Positions 36,244-51,590 are shown, numbered from the stretch's first letter. The stretch is DNA of 64,000 nt from Eriocheir sinensis (GCF_024679095.1 NW_026111625.1:215001-279000); one strand, 5' to 3'. Program-made: numbers and translations. Notes: generated by a model not told the origin, from the sequence alone.

Positions 36244-37438
36244 CGTTCCTCAGCTTGTTCTCCTCGGCGGCCTGGCCGTTAGGGAAGATTGTCTTGACGA
36301 AGATTCCCATGCTGCCCTTAGGCGAGTCTCGTCCTCCCACGATGGAGAACCCGAGGGACTTCCTGCCACGGCCCTTCTCGAACGCCACGGTCTGCACCGA
36401 CATGGCGAGGCTCAACAGCCGCGGAGCGTCGAGCTGAGTCCTCTCGGCTCGGAGTGTGACGGCGATGGGAGCTTCACGGCACCTGGGGGGCACGAGAGCC
36501 TCTGGGCCGCCGTCGCGTGCCGTCTAGAGCTGTGTGGAGATCTCCTGCTGGGGGCAGCGGGAGTCGACAGAGTCTCAACGAGCAACTGTTTCTGCGATGT
36601 TGACGCGAGCCTGGGGAGGAGGCTGGAGTTCTTGCCTTCTCGTTCGTGGGAGTCCTCGGGCTCGATGTGAATGAGTTTTGACTTGTAGATGTCGGCCAGG
36701 AAGGTGGAGTCTCCGCATTCCCGCACATCGGTGGCGGAGGCGTACCTCACGTCGGCGGGGTGACGCACGTCGTGGGAGGAGGAATACCTCGCCTCCCCGT
36801 TGATGTAGCGAGGCAGGTTACTACTCATCCTTGGGTCGAGGTAATTGTCATGATGAGCCGGAGAGAAGACACCAGACGCGAGCTCTCCGTGCCTGATGGA
36901 GGTGGACGTGGAGGTGACGGTCAGCGTGGAGGGCAAAGACGCGGGACTTCCCGGCACTGGCACCTTGACTGACACGGGGCCGGTGACGGACACGGACGCC
37001 CGAGAGGGGTCGTAACCCGGGAGGTAGGACTCGAACGGGGCCAGCGTCGTGTACTCCGAGTAGTCGTCATATTCTGAGTACGAGCCCCGTCGACGAGGAA
37101 GACTTCTGTTGGAGTACCTTCCTAGTGACTCCCTCCTCACTCCAAGGTCTTCCTCTCCTGTGAGCATATCGTTCCTGAAGGTGCTGTCGGCGGCCCACAG
37201 CTCCCCGCATGCCTCGCCCAGTCTGCGCGCCGCCTCCACCTCCGGCGCCCCGTGCTCGTGGCCGGGGTAGGAGTGGTCGTACTCGCGGTGATGCTGCACG
37301 TCCACGTCTCTGGCGATGACGATGTCCACCTCCTTGGGTGTGCTGCGCAGGACGTGGCGAGCCTCGTCCAGCGTCACTCCGCGGAGCCGCCGGCCGTTTA
37401 CGTTGATGATCTCGTCGCCAACACGGAAGCGGCCGTCC
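36244..37438 (-). CDS. Multi-PDZ scaffold gene, exon with end of PDZ-A, linker and start of PDZ-B
   Basis: Acceptor ctgacgctgcag before 37,438 and donor aacg/gtgagt after 36,244. The exon opens with the second half of PDZ-A ([15 protein letters not shown], then [15 protein letters not shown]), continues with a Ser/Pro/Tyr-rich linker of about 290 residues (for example [12 protein letters not shown]), and closes with the first half of PDZ-B, whose carboxylate-binding loop is SLGFSIVGG followed by [17 protein letters not shown]. Frame is lost once: the linker frame runs into a stop at 36,412-36,414 while the PDZ-B frame is a different one, so a 1-bp (or 2-bp) indel must lie at about 36,430-36,500 unless a tiny intron is hidden there. 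In PDZ-A the first alpha-B residue is hydrophobic, suggesting class II-like ligand choice. Probable cortical or junctional scaffold; exact family unproven. Confidence 0.85.
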
Positions 37439-37482
37439 CTGCAGCGTCAGGAGAGGGGGTGGGGGGGGGGGGTGTTAATGTT

Positions 37483-37483
<1 letters not shown>

Positions 37484-37548
<65 letters not shown>

Positions 37549-37779
37549 TAGATAAATAGATAGAGATAGAGAAAAAAAAGAAATACAAAACTAGTCAATG
37601 AAGTGCTAGACGAAAAAGATAAAACAAACAAAAAAATATATAAAGGTTAGTACGAAGGAAGGAAAAGAATAAAACGAAGAAGCCGAGCGGCACTCCACCT
37701 GCTGGCGGCCTAATGACGCTCACTAAAACTAATGGAGCCTCGGCCTCCGTCATCCGAGTAATTGTGGAAGACATTACGC

Positions 37780-37849
<70 letters not shown>

Positions 37850-37868
37850 TCAGGTACACACACACACA

Positions 37869-37899
<31 letters not shown>
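37484..37899. repeat. (CA)n, (GT)n and (CA)n tracts in the PDZ-A intron edge
   Basis: (CA)n at 37,484-37,546 next to a poly-G run, then (GT)n at 37,783-37,846 facing (CA)n at 37,855-37,899 across an 8-bp spacer. The last pair is complementary and could form a long hairpin. Confidence 0.95.
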
Positions 37900-38399
37900 G
37901 AAGGACGCAAGAGAGAGAATGAAAGGAGAAAGAGAATGTGAGAGAGTAACATCACATTTGAAACTCAAGATGGAAAGAACAGGAGAGCAGCATCTTACGT
38001 CTTATCATCATCATCATCATCATCAGAATTCCCACCACCACCACCACCACTACAACCACAACACCACCAAGTCACCCCTCAGCCACCCCTGCAGCTTCCA
38101 TTACCCCGAGATTTCCCACCCCGGGGCAGGCGTCTTTGGGTGGGCCGTCATCAACCACTGTCTTGCTTCTTACCAACACCACATCAGCATTTCTCTCGAC
38201 CTCTCGCCGCTCTTACTTGTCTTGCTTTACTACACACGCTCGGCAGACTATACATGTTTTAGCTTCGTCTTGATCAGCATATTTACGTTGGAGTTAAAGA
38301 GCTTCGTCGGAGAGGGCAAAGAGAGTGTGCTGGTCATTTTTTGGTCAGGTTTTCGTGGCTATGGTCGGTATTCTACCTGACATTCACTTCTTTTTACAT

Positions 38400-38580
38400 T
38401 AATCATTTATAACGGCCAAAAGAGACGTTAAACGCGCCCCTATGAGTGTTTCTTTACGTTAATGCTGCAGAAACTTTGTATAGCTACTACCACTGTTATA
38501 TTACTACCCTCATATCCTACGAACGCATTTTCAAATGTGTGTGTGTGTGTGTGTGTGTGCTTGGGCGCCGAAAGGTATAA
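38400..38580 (+). repeat. Degraded copy of dispersed repeat R2 with (GT)n insertion
   Basis: Weak R2 landmarks in order: acggccaaaagagacg, ctatgagtgttt, tttcaaatgtgtgtg and cttgggcgccgaaa. A (GT)n tract of about 23 bp has expanded at the native aaatgtgtgtgctt site. Confidence 0.45.
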
Positions 38581-39199
38581 ATATATGGTCGTATGCTTTG
38601 TTAACTACCATGAGCTTTGTATTCGCTTAACTAGTACATATTTGAGTGAATATATTATATGAGAAAGGTGAAGAAGAGTGTGTATCGGTCATTCATCTGT
38701 AAGGTTTCTCAGCTCCAGTGTACGTACGTGTGTGTGTGTGTCTGTGTGTGTGAGAAAGAGAGAGTGTGTGTATGTGAGTAAGGAGCTCCTGCACTGCATG
38801 GGTTCTCTTTCTCTCTCTCTATTAAGCGTTCAGTGGTTGGCGTGGTGTGGAACTAACCCGGATGCTCCTAATGGAAGGGTCCGACGAAAGGATGTATTGA
38901 GGGACTGCGGAGGCGGGGTGCGTGGAGCGATTTGAGGTCGGGTAATGATGTTCCTATGGTTCGGGAAGGTGAGCACTTTAATTTAATGAAGGAAAATACC
39001 GACTTATTATTACTGTCTTAATTTTCTCCTTTTTTCCTCGTGTGACGCCCTTGTGTAGCTAAAATAGTTATGGTGCTTGGGGGGGAGGAGGAGACAAGAT
39101 GAAGGGTTTAGCGAACAAAGAGGAAGATGAGACGAGGATTGCTGAAGTGGAAACGATAATATTTGCAAGGATGTAACACACACACTCACATTCACACGC

Positions 39200-39205
<6 letters not shown>

Positions 39206-39234
<29 letters not shown>
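39206..39234. repeat. (CA)n tract abutting a splice donor
   Basis: On the sense (minus) strand the exon ending at 39,236 is followed directly by gtatgtgtgtg, so the microsatellite begins inside the donor site itself. Confidence 0.9.
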
Positions 39235-39235
<1 letters not shown>

Positions 39236-40994
39236 CTGTCTGAGAGGCTGTCCTTTCTGATGTGCGCGATGACGCAGCTGGTGGTGGCGCTGCGAGAGTT
39301 CCTCCTGGGTGATGTAAATGCCCAGTTCGCCCGTGTGGTCCTTCACGAGGCGCATGAGGCGGAAAGTGCATGGCGTGGCGGTCTGGCCCAGCGTGGCGGG
39401 CAGGAGAGTGGCGGTGACTGCAGGGTCCCCAACAGGCTGGGTCACAGATTCTCCTCTCAGGTGTCCTCGAAGGTGCTCTCCCCCACCACGCCCGCTGCGC
39501 CTCCTCCCGTCCCTCTGTCTCACGGAATATACTGAGGCGCCGCGCAGGGGGGCTGAGGGGCGAGGTGCGCCGCTCCAACTGCGAGGCGAGGAACCTTGTC
39601 GACGACTGACGAGATCTTGTGGTCGGACAGCCACGTCGGGGGCCCTGGGACGCCCTGGGACCAGCTTTTCCTCGTCCGTCGTTGTAGGTGGTCGGGGTGC
39701 TCGGAGGGTCAGCTGTTGCTGCCGGCCGTACTTAGAGCGGCTTTCTGAGTCCACACGATCCTCCTCACATTTTTTCTGTCTTGCTTCCTCTTGGTAACTG
39801 TCGTACTTTCGCATTCATTTCCTCTTAGGAATGTTCTGTCCAGACGGGCGTACGTTACGCTCATGTTAGATAGCCAGGCTTGGAGCATTTCTCGATGCTG
39901 GAGTATGTGTCGGGCTTGGAGTAGACGTCGAGGTTGATAGTTGTCGGTTTGGTGTATTTTCGATGTCGGAGTAACATCGCCCTTGAGGGGAAGCTTTTTT
40001 CGCTGTCCTGATTTCGGGTACTCGTCCAGCTTGCCGTAGTGGTCGTAGGCGGGGTGCTCCTGCCCGTCAGTGATCCTGAGTCTGAGTTGGTCTCCGAGTG
40101 ACTTTCGGTGCTCACGCCGGAGTCTGCGCCACTTTCAACTTTTTTCATGCGGGGTTTCGGTGACTCGTGGTGTCTCGCCGGCCTCGCAGCACTGCTGCCA
40201 GGCTCGCCTCTTCCTCCTCCTCCGTCGCTCTCATAGCCACTTCAGTTGTTGCTCGTGTACGCCAAGTTGCTGACCTGTGCTCGCCATGGCTGGGGCATAC
40301 CTGCTGGACTGCTGCGGCCGGGCACTCTCCCGGACAGGACAGATGATGATGTCCTCATTCGTGATGGCTGTCGCCGAGAAGGATCGCGCCCGGGGCTGCA
40401 GTGGTGCTGGATTTGGGTGTAACTGAACTGAAGAGCGCTTCATCCCTCGGTGGCGGGGCCTGCTGCACAGTTCTCCTCAGACACTGCTCGGAGCTTTTGA
40501 AATCTTATGAGCTCCCTCGTGTCTTCATCACACACGAGTCGCGGAGGTGGTGACCCGCCGGCAGGGGGGAGCGGGAAGGGGTATCCGGGGAAGCTGAGGG
40601 CGTAGGGTCACGTGATCAGGGGCTGTTCGGGCGGGCGGGGGGACGAGAGCGCAGGAAGGCATGAGGGAAAGATGGTTTTGACCCCCAAGGAGGATATATT
40701 TTCACAGCTGACCGTCTTGGTGGGGAGGTAGGTTGAGGTGGTGGTGTTGGGCGGTGGTGGGCGTGGAGGTGACGGAGGTGATGGTGGTGGAGGCCTCTGC
40801 GGGCTGTGGGTCGAGGCAGGCGGCAGGGTCCTCGGCAGCCAGGTAGGTGCCGAGCTGCGAGGCGGAGCACGAACGGTACAGGTGACGCCCATCGCCACTC
40901 CGGTTCTCTGGCGAGGGTGTTCCTGACTGAACGGCCGCCCCAGCCCAGCCCTGACGAAGGGGACGTCGGGGAGGGTGTTGAGAGCGTCATGGAC
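39236..40994 (-). CDS. Multi-PDZ scaffold gene, large broken exon with start of PDZ-A
   Basis: Acceptor tttctcttag before 40,994 and donor gacag/gtatgt after 39,236. Coherent protein appears in pieces, each in a new frame: SMTLSTPSPTSPSSGLGWGG; GDGRHLYRSCSASQLGTYLA; TKTVSCENISSLGVKTIF; DEDTRELIRFQKLRAVSEEN; ATAITNEDIIICPVRESARP; SGYESDGGGG; KKVESGADSGVSTESHSETN; SRSKYGRQQQ; then PDZ-A, CTFRLMRLVKDHTGELGIYI and, after another shift near 39,280-39,300, CVIAHIRKDSLSDR, which joins the next exon in phase (AG/G). At least seven disruptions can be placed, near 40,905, 40,705-40,735, 40,610-40,680, 40,440, 40,242 (TGA), 39,861 (TGA) and 39,290. Composition is a disordered, Ser/Thr-rich linker upstream of a PDZ domain. 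Either decayed or carrying sequence errors; it may also hide an additional short intron near 40,270. Confidence 0.7.
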
Positions 40995-41217
40995 CTAAGA
41001 GAAAAGAAAGGACACCCGGTATAACCCCTTAGACAGCTGAACTATCACAAGCAAGCGGGGTTAGGAACTAAAGAGAAGGGGAAGCCTGGCATTGACAGAA
41101 AAGGAGTTACCATTACAGAGAATGCCAATACAATTTTTTTGTCTCAAGTCTCTAGAAGGTAAATAAAAACTCAAGGCCACTGCCACAGGACGGTCAGGTG
41201 GCTGCCGGGACACTCAC

Positions 41218-41326
41218 CTGGTGGAGTTTGAGCGTGAGAACCTCCCGAACGCCACCTTCTCCTTGCTCGGCGACCGCGTCAACTGCTCCAGTTTTTTCCC
41301 CACGCGCCGTCCCCACGTGGCCAGAC
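41218..41326 (-). CDS. Multi-PDZ scaffold gene, short linker exon
   Basis: A 109-bp minus-strand exon with acceptor tgtaaag before 41,326 and donor ccaccag/gtgagt after 41,218. The favoured frame reads WGRRVGKKLEQLTRSPSKEK and then FGRFSRSNST, a basic, Ser-rich linker. It joins the next exon in phase (AG/G, giving R then SMTLSTPSP). A second frame is also open across the junction (TLKLHQ then VHDALNTL), so the frame choice rests on composition only. No domain is present. The intron to the next exon is only 223 bp, the shortest seen in this gene. Confidence 0.6.
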
Positions 41327-42191
41327 CTTTACATGAGGAACAGTTGTTTTGGGCTGTATTATGCGCGAGGCAGTAGCACACGACAGCTATACACTTCAGC
41401 ATGTCCCCACCCTTTTACCTTCTTCCTACCTTTTACTAAAAGCGTCAGCAACGAGACGAGTACGCTTCATCAACACTACACAGCATAACACAGCACTACA
41501 TAACGACATGACACAGTATGATATAATTCAATGTGTGAGGGAGAGCAGCAGGTGTGAGGCATGGCGGGGACGCACACAGGTGGCGAGGCTGAGATCAACA
41601 TAAAGCCAACACTGTGACTCTTCCCTTCCCTACACCTGCTTAAGTTGATTGGTTCCTGCTACAGAGAGCGGCAACACAGACCATGAAGGTCCTGGAACGT
41701 TCAACTGAGATGTGAAAAGATAAATTGATTTTGAAATATAAAAAAAATAGATAAGCGGTGGATAAAGTGATACATTCTTACATTAATCTCAAAAGTAGCA
41801 AGTAAGTGAAATATAATGATTTAGCAACATATGAAAAGGTAAGACAATTCGTATTACCGAAAATGCCATTCCACTGGAGCGACTGCAAAATTATAACGCT
41901 AGAAACGCCTCAGGCACGCCACCCAACAAAACCCTCAACCTTATTGACGCCGACCCGCCACACACTCAGCTCATACACGGGACAACCGGAAAGGACACTT
42001 TTGACCACCCCTCAAGTAAACAAAAATGGTATTTGCTCACCTCTTCGGCGTCTTAAGGGCGTGGTGGTGGTGGAGGTGAGGTGTTGGTGGGTGCGGGTGC
42101 TCGGGGTGGAGGGGCGGGGCACCTGGGGATCCAGCACCCCATGGCGGGGGACGGCTGTCACCTGCTTGGTATATCGGCGTCCCCGCCTTAC

Positions 42192-42500
42192 CTCTTCTTG
42201 AGTCACCTCTCGTCTTCCTTGCTGGAGGTTGATTTGCGGGGCGGGTGTGGTCCGCGTCTTCTCTCCCCGGGAACTGCGGCCACGGGCGTGGCACCGCCGC
42301 CTCTAAATGGCCCAGCGCGACTCCCACGACTCCATCTTTTTAGCCTGGATCTGTGATGATGCGTAATACTGTGGCGGCGACGGAACAACCGCATCTTCAG
42401 CGGCGAGCTCCTTTCCTCTGTGCGTGTTGACTCTTCCACTACAGCGCCCTGGCGGCAGCTCTCGCGTGCGTGCCGCGTCCCGTCAACATCCTCGCCCGTC
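42192..42500 (-). CDS. Probable upstream exon of the multi-PDZ scaffold gene
   Basis: The acceptor tcttcttctcctcacag before 42,500 is strong. One frame then stays open for about 98 residues (TGEDVDGTRHARESC, VVEESTRTEERSSPLKMRLF, RRRHSI, then a basic stretch ending SSKEDER) before a TGA at 42,203-42,205. A good donor, aagag/gtaagg, follows at 42,191; an alternative, gtgagc, lies after 42,041. The stop just before the donor means either another indel like those in the next exons, or that donor use differs (a gtgact donor would avoid the stop). No recognised domain. Linkage to the PDZ gene rests on strand, spacing and composition. Further 5' exons should lie at higher coordinates, beyond the repeat-filled 43-62 kb stretch or outside the window. 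Confidence 0.45.
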
Positions 42501-43235
42501 CTGTGAGGAGAAGAAGAAAGAGGGGGGTCAGACTCCTCGTGTCTAGAAAGCGTGGATTTGTCAAAGAAGTTATTACCAGAATCTAAACGCCACTAGTTTT
42601 TAACCTCAACCCCTCCTAAAAAAGCGGAAAAATAAAAATGGTTGCACACTCAATAACAAATGATTATATGATCTGGGATATTTCCGCGAACTCTGGCGCA
42701 ATCAACGAGTTACAAGTGGCGATAAAGTCTGAAGTATTAACTCAGTGAGGAGGAAAACGTCTGAACAGGAACTTCTGTATCACATTTCCCAGTTGCCCCT
42801 GCCCCCCTCACGATGACAAGCCTTTCTGATACATTTACCCCAACGATGTTCTGGCACACGCTAATGGTCTCGATCGAAATCAGCGAAGCCCTTTGTTGTG
42901 CTCACGCGCTAGCTTCAACGCACCACCGCCACCGTGAAGCAGTGGTGCGAGGGAGCCACTGGACGATAAGCAGATCACGTCCATTACACACACGTACACT
43001 GACACACATCGTACACACCCGCACATGTGCATTAAATCAGGCGGAGAGAACCAGGTGCTTCCTCCACCCTCTCCCCTCCCCCGTCACGTCCCCTGACCCA
43101 CATCACTGCCCGCTAGCTACCAGATCCCACTCCCTCCCTCCCACCTGCCCACCTGCCCCGGAGTGCTGTGTGATAATGCAAACCAGATCACTGTAATGGC
43201 ACAGTCCTGTCTCCTCCGGCCCAGGGTGGTGCATT

Positions 43236-45106
<1,871 letters not shown>

Positions 45107-45171
45107 ATTTACTCATTCTCTTCATTGCACTCTCTCTCTAGTCTATTTACTCATTCTCTTCATTGCACACA

Positions 45172-45287
<116 letters not shown>

Positions 45288-45313
45288 CAGTCTACTTACT
45301 CATTTCTTCATTG

Positions 45314-45424
<111 letters not shown>

Positions 45425-45444
45425 ATTACTCATTCTCTTCATTG

Positions 45445-45486
<42 letters not shown>

Positions 45487-45492
45487 ATTACA

Positions 45493-45562
<70 letters not shown>

Positions 45563-45594
45563 TATTTACTCTTTCTCTTCATTTCTCACACACA

Positions 45595-46735
<1,141 letters not shown>

Positions 46736-46758
46736 ATTTACTCATTCTCTTCATTGCA

Positions 46759-46803
<45 letters not shown>

Positions 46804-46868
46804 GTCTATTTACTCATACTCTTCATTGCACACTCTCTCTCTCTCCTCGTCATTCTCTTCATTGCACA

Positions 46869-46933
<65 letters not shown>

Positions 46934-46956
46934 ATTTACTCATTCTCTTCATTGCA

Positions 46957-47010
<54 letters not shown>

Positions 47011-47091
47011 GTCTAGGCTATTTACTCATTCTCTTCATTGTACTCTCTCTCTCTCTCTCTCTCTCTAGGCTATTTACTAATTCTCTTCATT

Positions 47092-47156
<65 letters not shown>

Positions 47157-47160
<4 letters not shown>

Positions 47161-48420
47161 TTTTTTATTCAAACTGACGAATCTATAGCACATAACATAT
47201 TTGTATTTCGCCTATGACACTTTATGCGATCGTTCGAGTAGCATATGTTTCTCTGTGCACTTTTAGGCTTAAAATGTCACTTTTTCTCGTGCATTATTTT
47301 AAAAGCCCTTTACACTTGCTCACTGTGTATTTAGCATCACTAGTGGTGTGGGGCATGTTCTTCGCCACCTGTGAGCAGCCACTTTAACCTGCTGGGTGGA
47401 CATTTCCCTCACTGTTGGCCCTGCTGCAGTGAATGTGTTCCACAGGCGGGACACCCTGGAGGTGAAGGTCCGTTGGTGCTGGCTGGCGCGTGACCTCGGC
47501 ACCCCGACCTGCTCGTGGCTGGAGAGTACCGTTCTCGTATCTCTCACAGCCTCTCGCGGGGGGGAGCCTCAGTCTCGCCAGGTGTAGTACTCCTTGTACC
47601 TGGGCCTTGTGGAACACCACCAGCGCAGCGACGTCCCGGCGGTGCTCCAGAGTGTCTAGATGTATAATATCCTGAGGGGGCGGCTGGGTGTTGTTCTCCT
47701 GTAACAGTCGCTGCACCCGTCGCTCCACCTTGTCCAGTCTCTGCAGGTGTGTGGCAGCGCTGGACATCCAGGTCAGAGCTCCGTACTCCAGGTAGGATCT
47801 TACCTGGGCCTTGTAGAGGAGCATAATTCCTCGCTTGTCGAGGAAATTAGCCACTCTACGAAGGGCAAAGACACGTAGGGATGCTTGGTGGGCGACGTGT
47901 TTCAGGTGGCGGTCGAAAAGCAGCTCTAGGTCCAACTCCACTCCGAGGATCCTGACGTAATCCTGGAACGGAAAGGTGACGAAGCCAAACATCACCATTC
48001 CTTCGACAGCTTGTGTGGCTGCCGGGGACCGAGAGATCACCATCGCCTGAGTCTTCTCAGGAGCAAAGTTCACCTGCCAGCGCTCCCCCCACTCCCGTAT
48101 CAAGCGTAGTTGCTGGTTGACCTCAGCAACCGCTTGCTGGCTTTCTTGGCGAGGGTAGGAGAGGGAAAGCGTGCAGTCGTCAGCGTATGCAGAGACTGCT
48201 GGCAGACTCCTGAGAAGGTCGTCGATGTACAGATTCCAGAGGACAGGTCCCAGCACAGATCCTTGAGGGACTGAGGCACCCACTGGGAGGTCCTTGGACT
48301 GCTGGCCGCCGACGACAACGTGGAGGCTTCTTCCTTGAAGGTAGTCGCTCATCAGCATCAGCAGGTGTCCTTGGATGCCTTTGGCACGAAGCTTCTCCAG
48401 CAAGCCCGCGTGCCACACCC
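47157..48420 (-). mobile_element. Truncated CR1/Jockey-group retrotransposon, element 3
   Basis: Minus-strand element bounded on both sides by the (CT)n satellite. Its 5' end (48,420) cuts the RT within motif A, leaving only what follows the AFD of that motif: VWHAGLLEKLRAKG. The 3' end at 47,157 is an A-rich gaataaaaaataaaa tail. It belongs to a different lineage from elements 1 and 2 by sequence: motif B is PQGSVLGPVLWNLYIDDLL and the surrounding residues differ throughout. Same orientation as the PDZ gene. Confidence 0.9.
47320..48418 (-). pseudogene. RT pseudogene of element 3, one frameshift
   Basis: The frame from 48,418 holds motif B (VPQGSVLGPVLWNLYI), motif C (SAYADDCTLSLSY), the WQVNFAPEKTQAMV block after it and thumb residues down to HLARLRLPP. 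At a run of seven G on the plus strand (47,558-47,564) the reading frame changes: the family-like continuation (REAVRDTRTVLSS to SRLWNTFTAAGPTVREM) is in another frame and stops at about 47,320. One base gained or lost in the homopolymer explains this, either as decay or as a sequencing error. Motif A and everything N-terminal are missing. Confidence 0.85.
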
Positions 48421-48488
48421 TCGTCTATTTACTCATTCTCTTCATTGCACACTCTCTCTCTCTCGTCTATTTACTCATTCTCTTCATT

Positions 48489-48549
<61 letters not shown>

Positions 48550-48575
48550 TATTTGCTCATTATCTTGATTTCTCA

Positions 48576-48648
<73 letters not shown>

Positions 48649-48673
48649 ATTTGCTCATTCTCTTCATTGCACA

Positions 48674-48724
<51 letters not shown>

Positions 48725-48751
48725 GGCTATTTACTCATTCTCTTCATTGCA

Positions 48752-48816
<65 letters not shown>

Positions 48817-48887
48817 ATTTACTCATTCTCTTCATTGCACACTCTCTCTCTCTCTCTCTCGTCTATTTACTCATTCTCTTCATTGCA

Positions 48888-48939
<52 letters not shown>

Positions 48940-48987
48940 CTCTTCATTGCACACTCTCTCTAGTCTATTTACTCATTCTCTTCATTG

Positions 48988-49036
<49 letters not shown>

Positions 49037-49069
49037 GTCTACTTACTCATTCTCTTCATTGCACACACA

Positions 49070-49104
<35 letters not shown>

Positions 49105-49128
49105 GTCTACTTACTCATTTTCTTCATT

Positions 49129-49174
<46 letters not shown>

Positions 49175-49639
49175 GTCTACTTACTCATTTTCTTCATTGC
49201 ACACTCTCTCTCTCTCTAGTCTTACTCCTTTCTTTCATTCTCTTCATTGCTCTCTCTCTCTCTCTCTCTCTCTCATCTCCTCATAGCTATCTTCCTCCTC
49301 CTTTGAGCCTTCTCCCATCCTTCCTCCGCTTCTTCAAATTTCATCAGTACCTCACCTCGTACAGTATAACCTTCCATCCGTAACCTCCTCATAGCTACCT
49401 TCTCCCTTCCTCCACCCCTTCAAATTCCATCCCTTTCTTCATCCTTCTTGTTTCTCCAGTCCAGTCCACCTCTTCCACATATTCCTCCCTCCCCGTGTGG
49501 TTATGATAAGTTGTGGTTGGTGTTCCAGGCGGGGCGAGTCTGCAGCGGCGTGGACGAGAGATGAGGAAGAGAGGAACACGAGGAAGCAAGGAAGAGAGGG
49601 AGATGGCACGGGAGCAAAGGACGCAGAGAGGAAGATGGT

Positions 49640-49855
49640 AAGAGTGAGCAAGCAAGGGGAGGGAGGGAGGAAGGAAGGGAGAGAAAAAAGAAAGAAAGGG
49701 AGGGAGGGGAAGGAAGGAAGGGAGGGAGGAAGGAAGGAAGGAAGGAAGAAAGGAAGGGAGGGAGGGAGGGAGGGAGGAAGGAAGGAAGGGAGGAAGGAAA
49801 GAAGGAAGGGAAAGACGAAAAAGAAAGGGAGGGAGGGGAAGGAAGGCAGGAGCAG
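49640..49855. repeat. (GGAA)n/(GGGA)n purine tract
   Basis: Tandem ggaaggaaggga units over about 215 bp; open on both strands by composition. Confidence 0.93.
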
Positions 49856-49984
49856 TGTGAATCAAAAACTTTTATTTCCATCTCATGCGCAGTTTTTCCT
49901 TGACAAGCTTGAGTGAGGCTGGACAGGATAGTTATGGTACACTTCCTTGTTCATTGGTCTCTTCCAGCGGGGGTTTTAAGGTTC

Positions 49985-51590
49985 AGACGGCAATGGGAAG
50001 GGTGAGTTTGAGCCAGAATGAAAGTCAAGTAAAATATGTTAGTAAAAGAAAAAGCTCAGACGGCCATAGGAAGGATGAGATTGAGCCAGAATGTGTGTTA
50101 GTAATAGAAAAAGCTTGGATGGCCATAGGAAGGATGAGATTGAGCCAGAATGTGTGTTAGTAATAGAAAAAGCTCAGACGGCCATAGGAAGGATGAGATT
50201 GAGCCAGAATGTGTGTTAGTAATAGAAAAAGCTTGGATGGCCATAGGAAGGATGAGATTGAGCCAGAATGTGTGTTAGTAATAGAAAAAGCTTGGATGGC
50301 CATAGGAAGGATGAGATTGAGCCAGAATGTGTGTTAGTAAATCAAAATGCTTGGATGGCGATAGGAAGGATGAGATTGAGCCAGAATGTGTTTTTGTAAT
50401 CGAAAAGCTTGGATGGCCATAGGAAGGATGAGATTGAGCCAGAATGTGTGTTAGTAATAGAAAAAGCTTGGATGGCCATAGGAAGGATGAGATTGAGCCA
50501 GAATGTGTGTTAGTAATAGAAAAAGCTTGGATGGCCATAGGAAGGATGAGATTGAGCCAGAATGTGTGTTAGTAATAGAAAAAGCTTGGATGGCCATAGG
50601 AAGGATGAGATTGAGCCAGAATGTGTTAGTAAGAGAAAAGCTTGGATGGCCATAGGAAGGATGAGATTGAGCCAGAATGTGTGTTAGTAATAGAAAAAGC
50701 TTGGATGGCCATAGGAAGGATGAGATTGAGCCAGAATGTGTGTTTGTAATAGAAAAAGCTTGGATGGCCATAGGAAGGATGAGATTGAGCCAGAATGTGT
50801 GTTAGTAATAGAAAAAGCTTGGATGGCCAGAGGAAGGGTGAGATTGAGCCAGAATGTGTGTTAGTAATAGAAAAAGCTTGGATGGCCATAGGAAGGATGA
50901 GATTGAGCCAGAATGTGTGTTAGTAATAGAAAAAGCTTGGATGGCCATAGGAAGGATGAGATTGAGCCAGAATGTGTGTTAGTAATAGAAAAAGCTTGGA
51001 TGGCCATAGGAAGGGTGAGATTGAGCCAAAATGTGTGTTAGTAATAGAAAAAGCTTGGATGGCCATAGGAAGGATGAGATTGAGCCAGAATGTGTGTTAG
51101 TAATAGAAAAAGCTTGGATGGCCATAGGAAGGATGAGATTGAGCCAGAATGTGTGTTAGTAATAGAAAAAGCTCAGATGGCCACAGGAAGGATGAGATTG
51201 AGCCAGAATGTGTGTTAGTAATAGAAAAAGCTCAGATGGCCATAGGAAGGGTGAGTTTGAGCCAGAATGGACAAAAAGTAAAGTATGTTAGTAATAGAAA
51301 AAGCTCAGATGTCTATAGGAAGGGTGAGTTTGAGCCAGAATGGACAAAAAGTAAAGTATGTTAGTAATAGAAAAGCTTGGATGTCTATAGGAAGGGTGAG
51401 TTTGAGCCAGAATGGACAAAAAGTAAAGTATGTTAGTAATAGAAAAGCTTGGATGTCTATAGGAAGGGTGAGTTTGAGCCAGGATGGATATAAAGTAAAG
51501 TGTGTTAGTAATAGAAAAAGCTTGGATGGTTATAGGAAGGGTGAGTCTGAGCAAGGATGGACAAAAAGCAAAGTGTATTAGTAATAACTG
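49985..51590. repeat. 59-bp tandem array, about 26 copies, with a 73-bp variant
   Basis: The unit carries gatggccataggaaggatga, gattgagccagaatgtgt and gttagtaatagaaaaagctt landmarks. The period is 59 bp through most of the array (for example 50,101 to 50,160). The last five units (from about 51,240) contain an extra gacaaaaagtaaagta insertion and have a 73-bp period; the first unit (about 50,000) has a related longer form. Central units are nearly identical, consistent with recent homogenisation. The array ends at the truncated MITE copy B. Confidence 0.95.

Noticed and set aside
36471..36500. Mini-intron explaining the frame change before PDZ-B (cag/gtgccg ... actcag)
   Set aside because: It would be only 49 bp long and the resulting phase does not give the PDZ-B frame.
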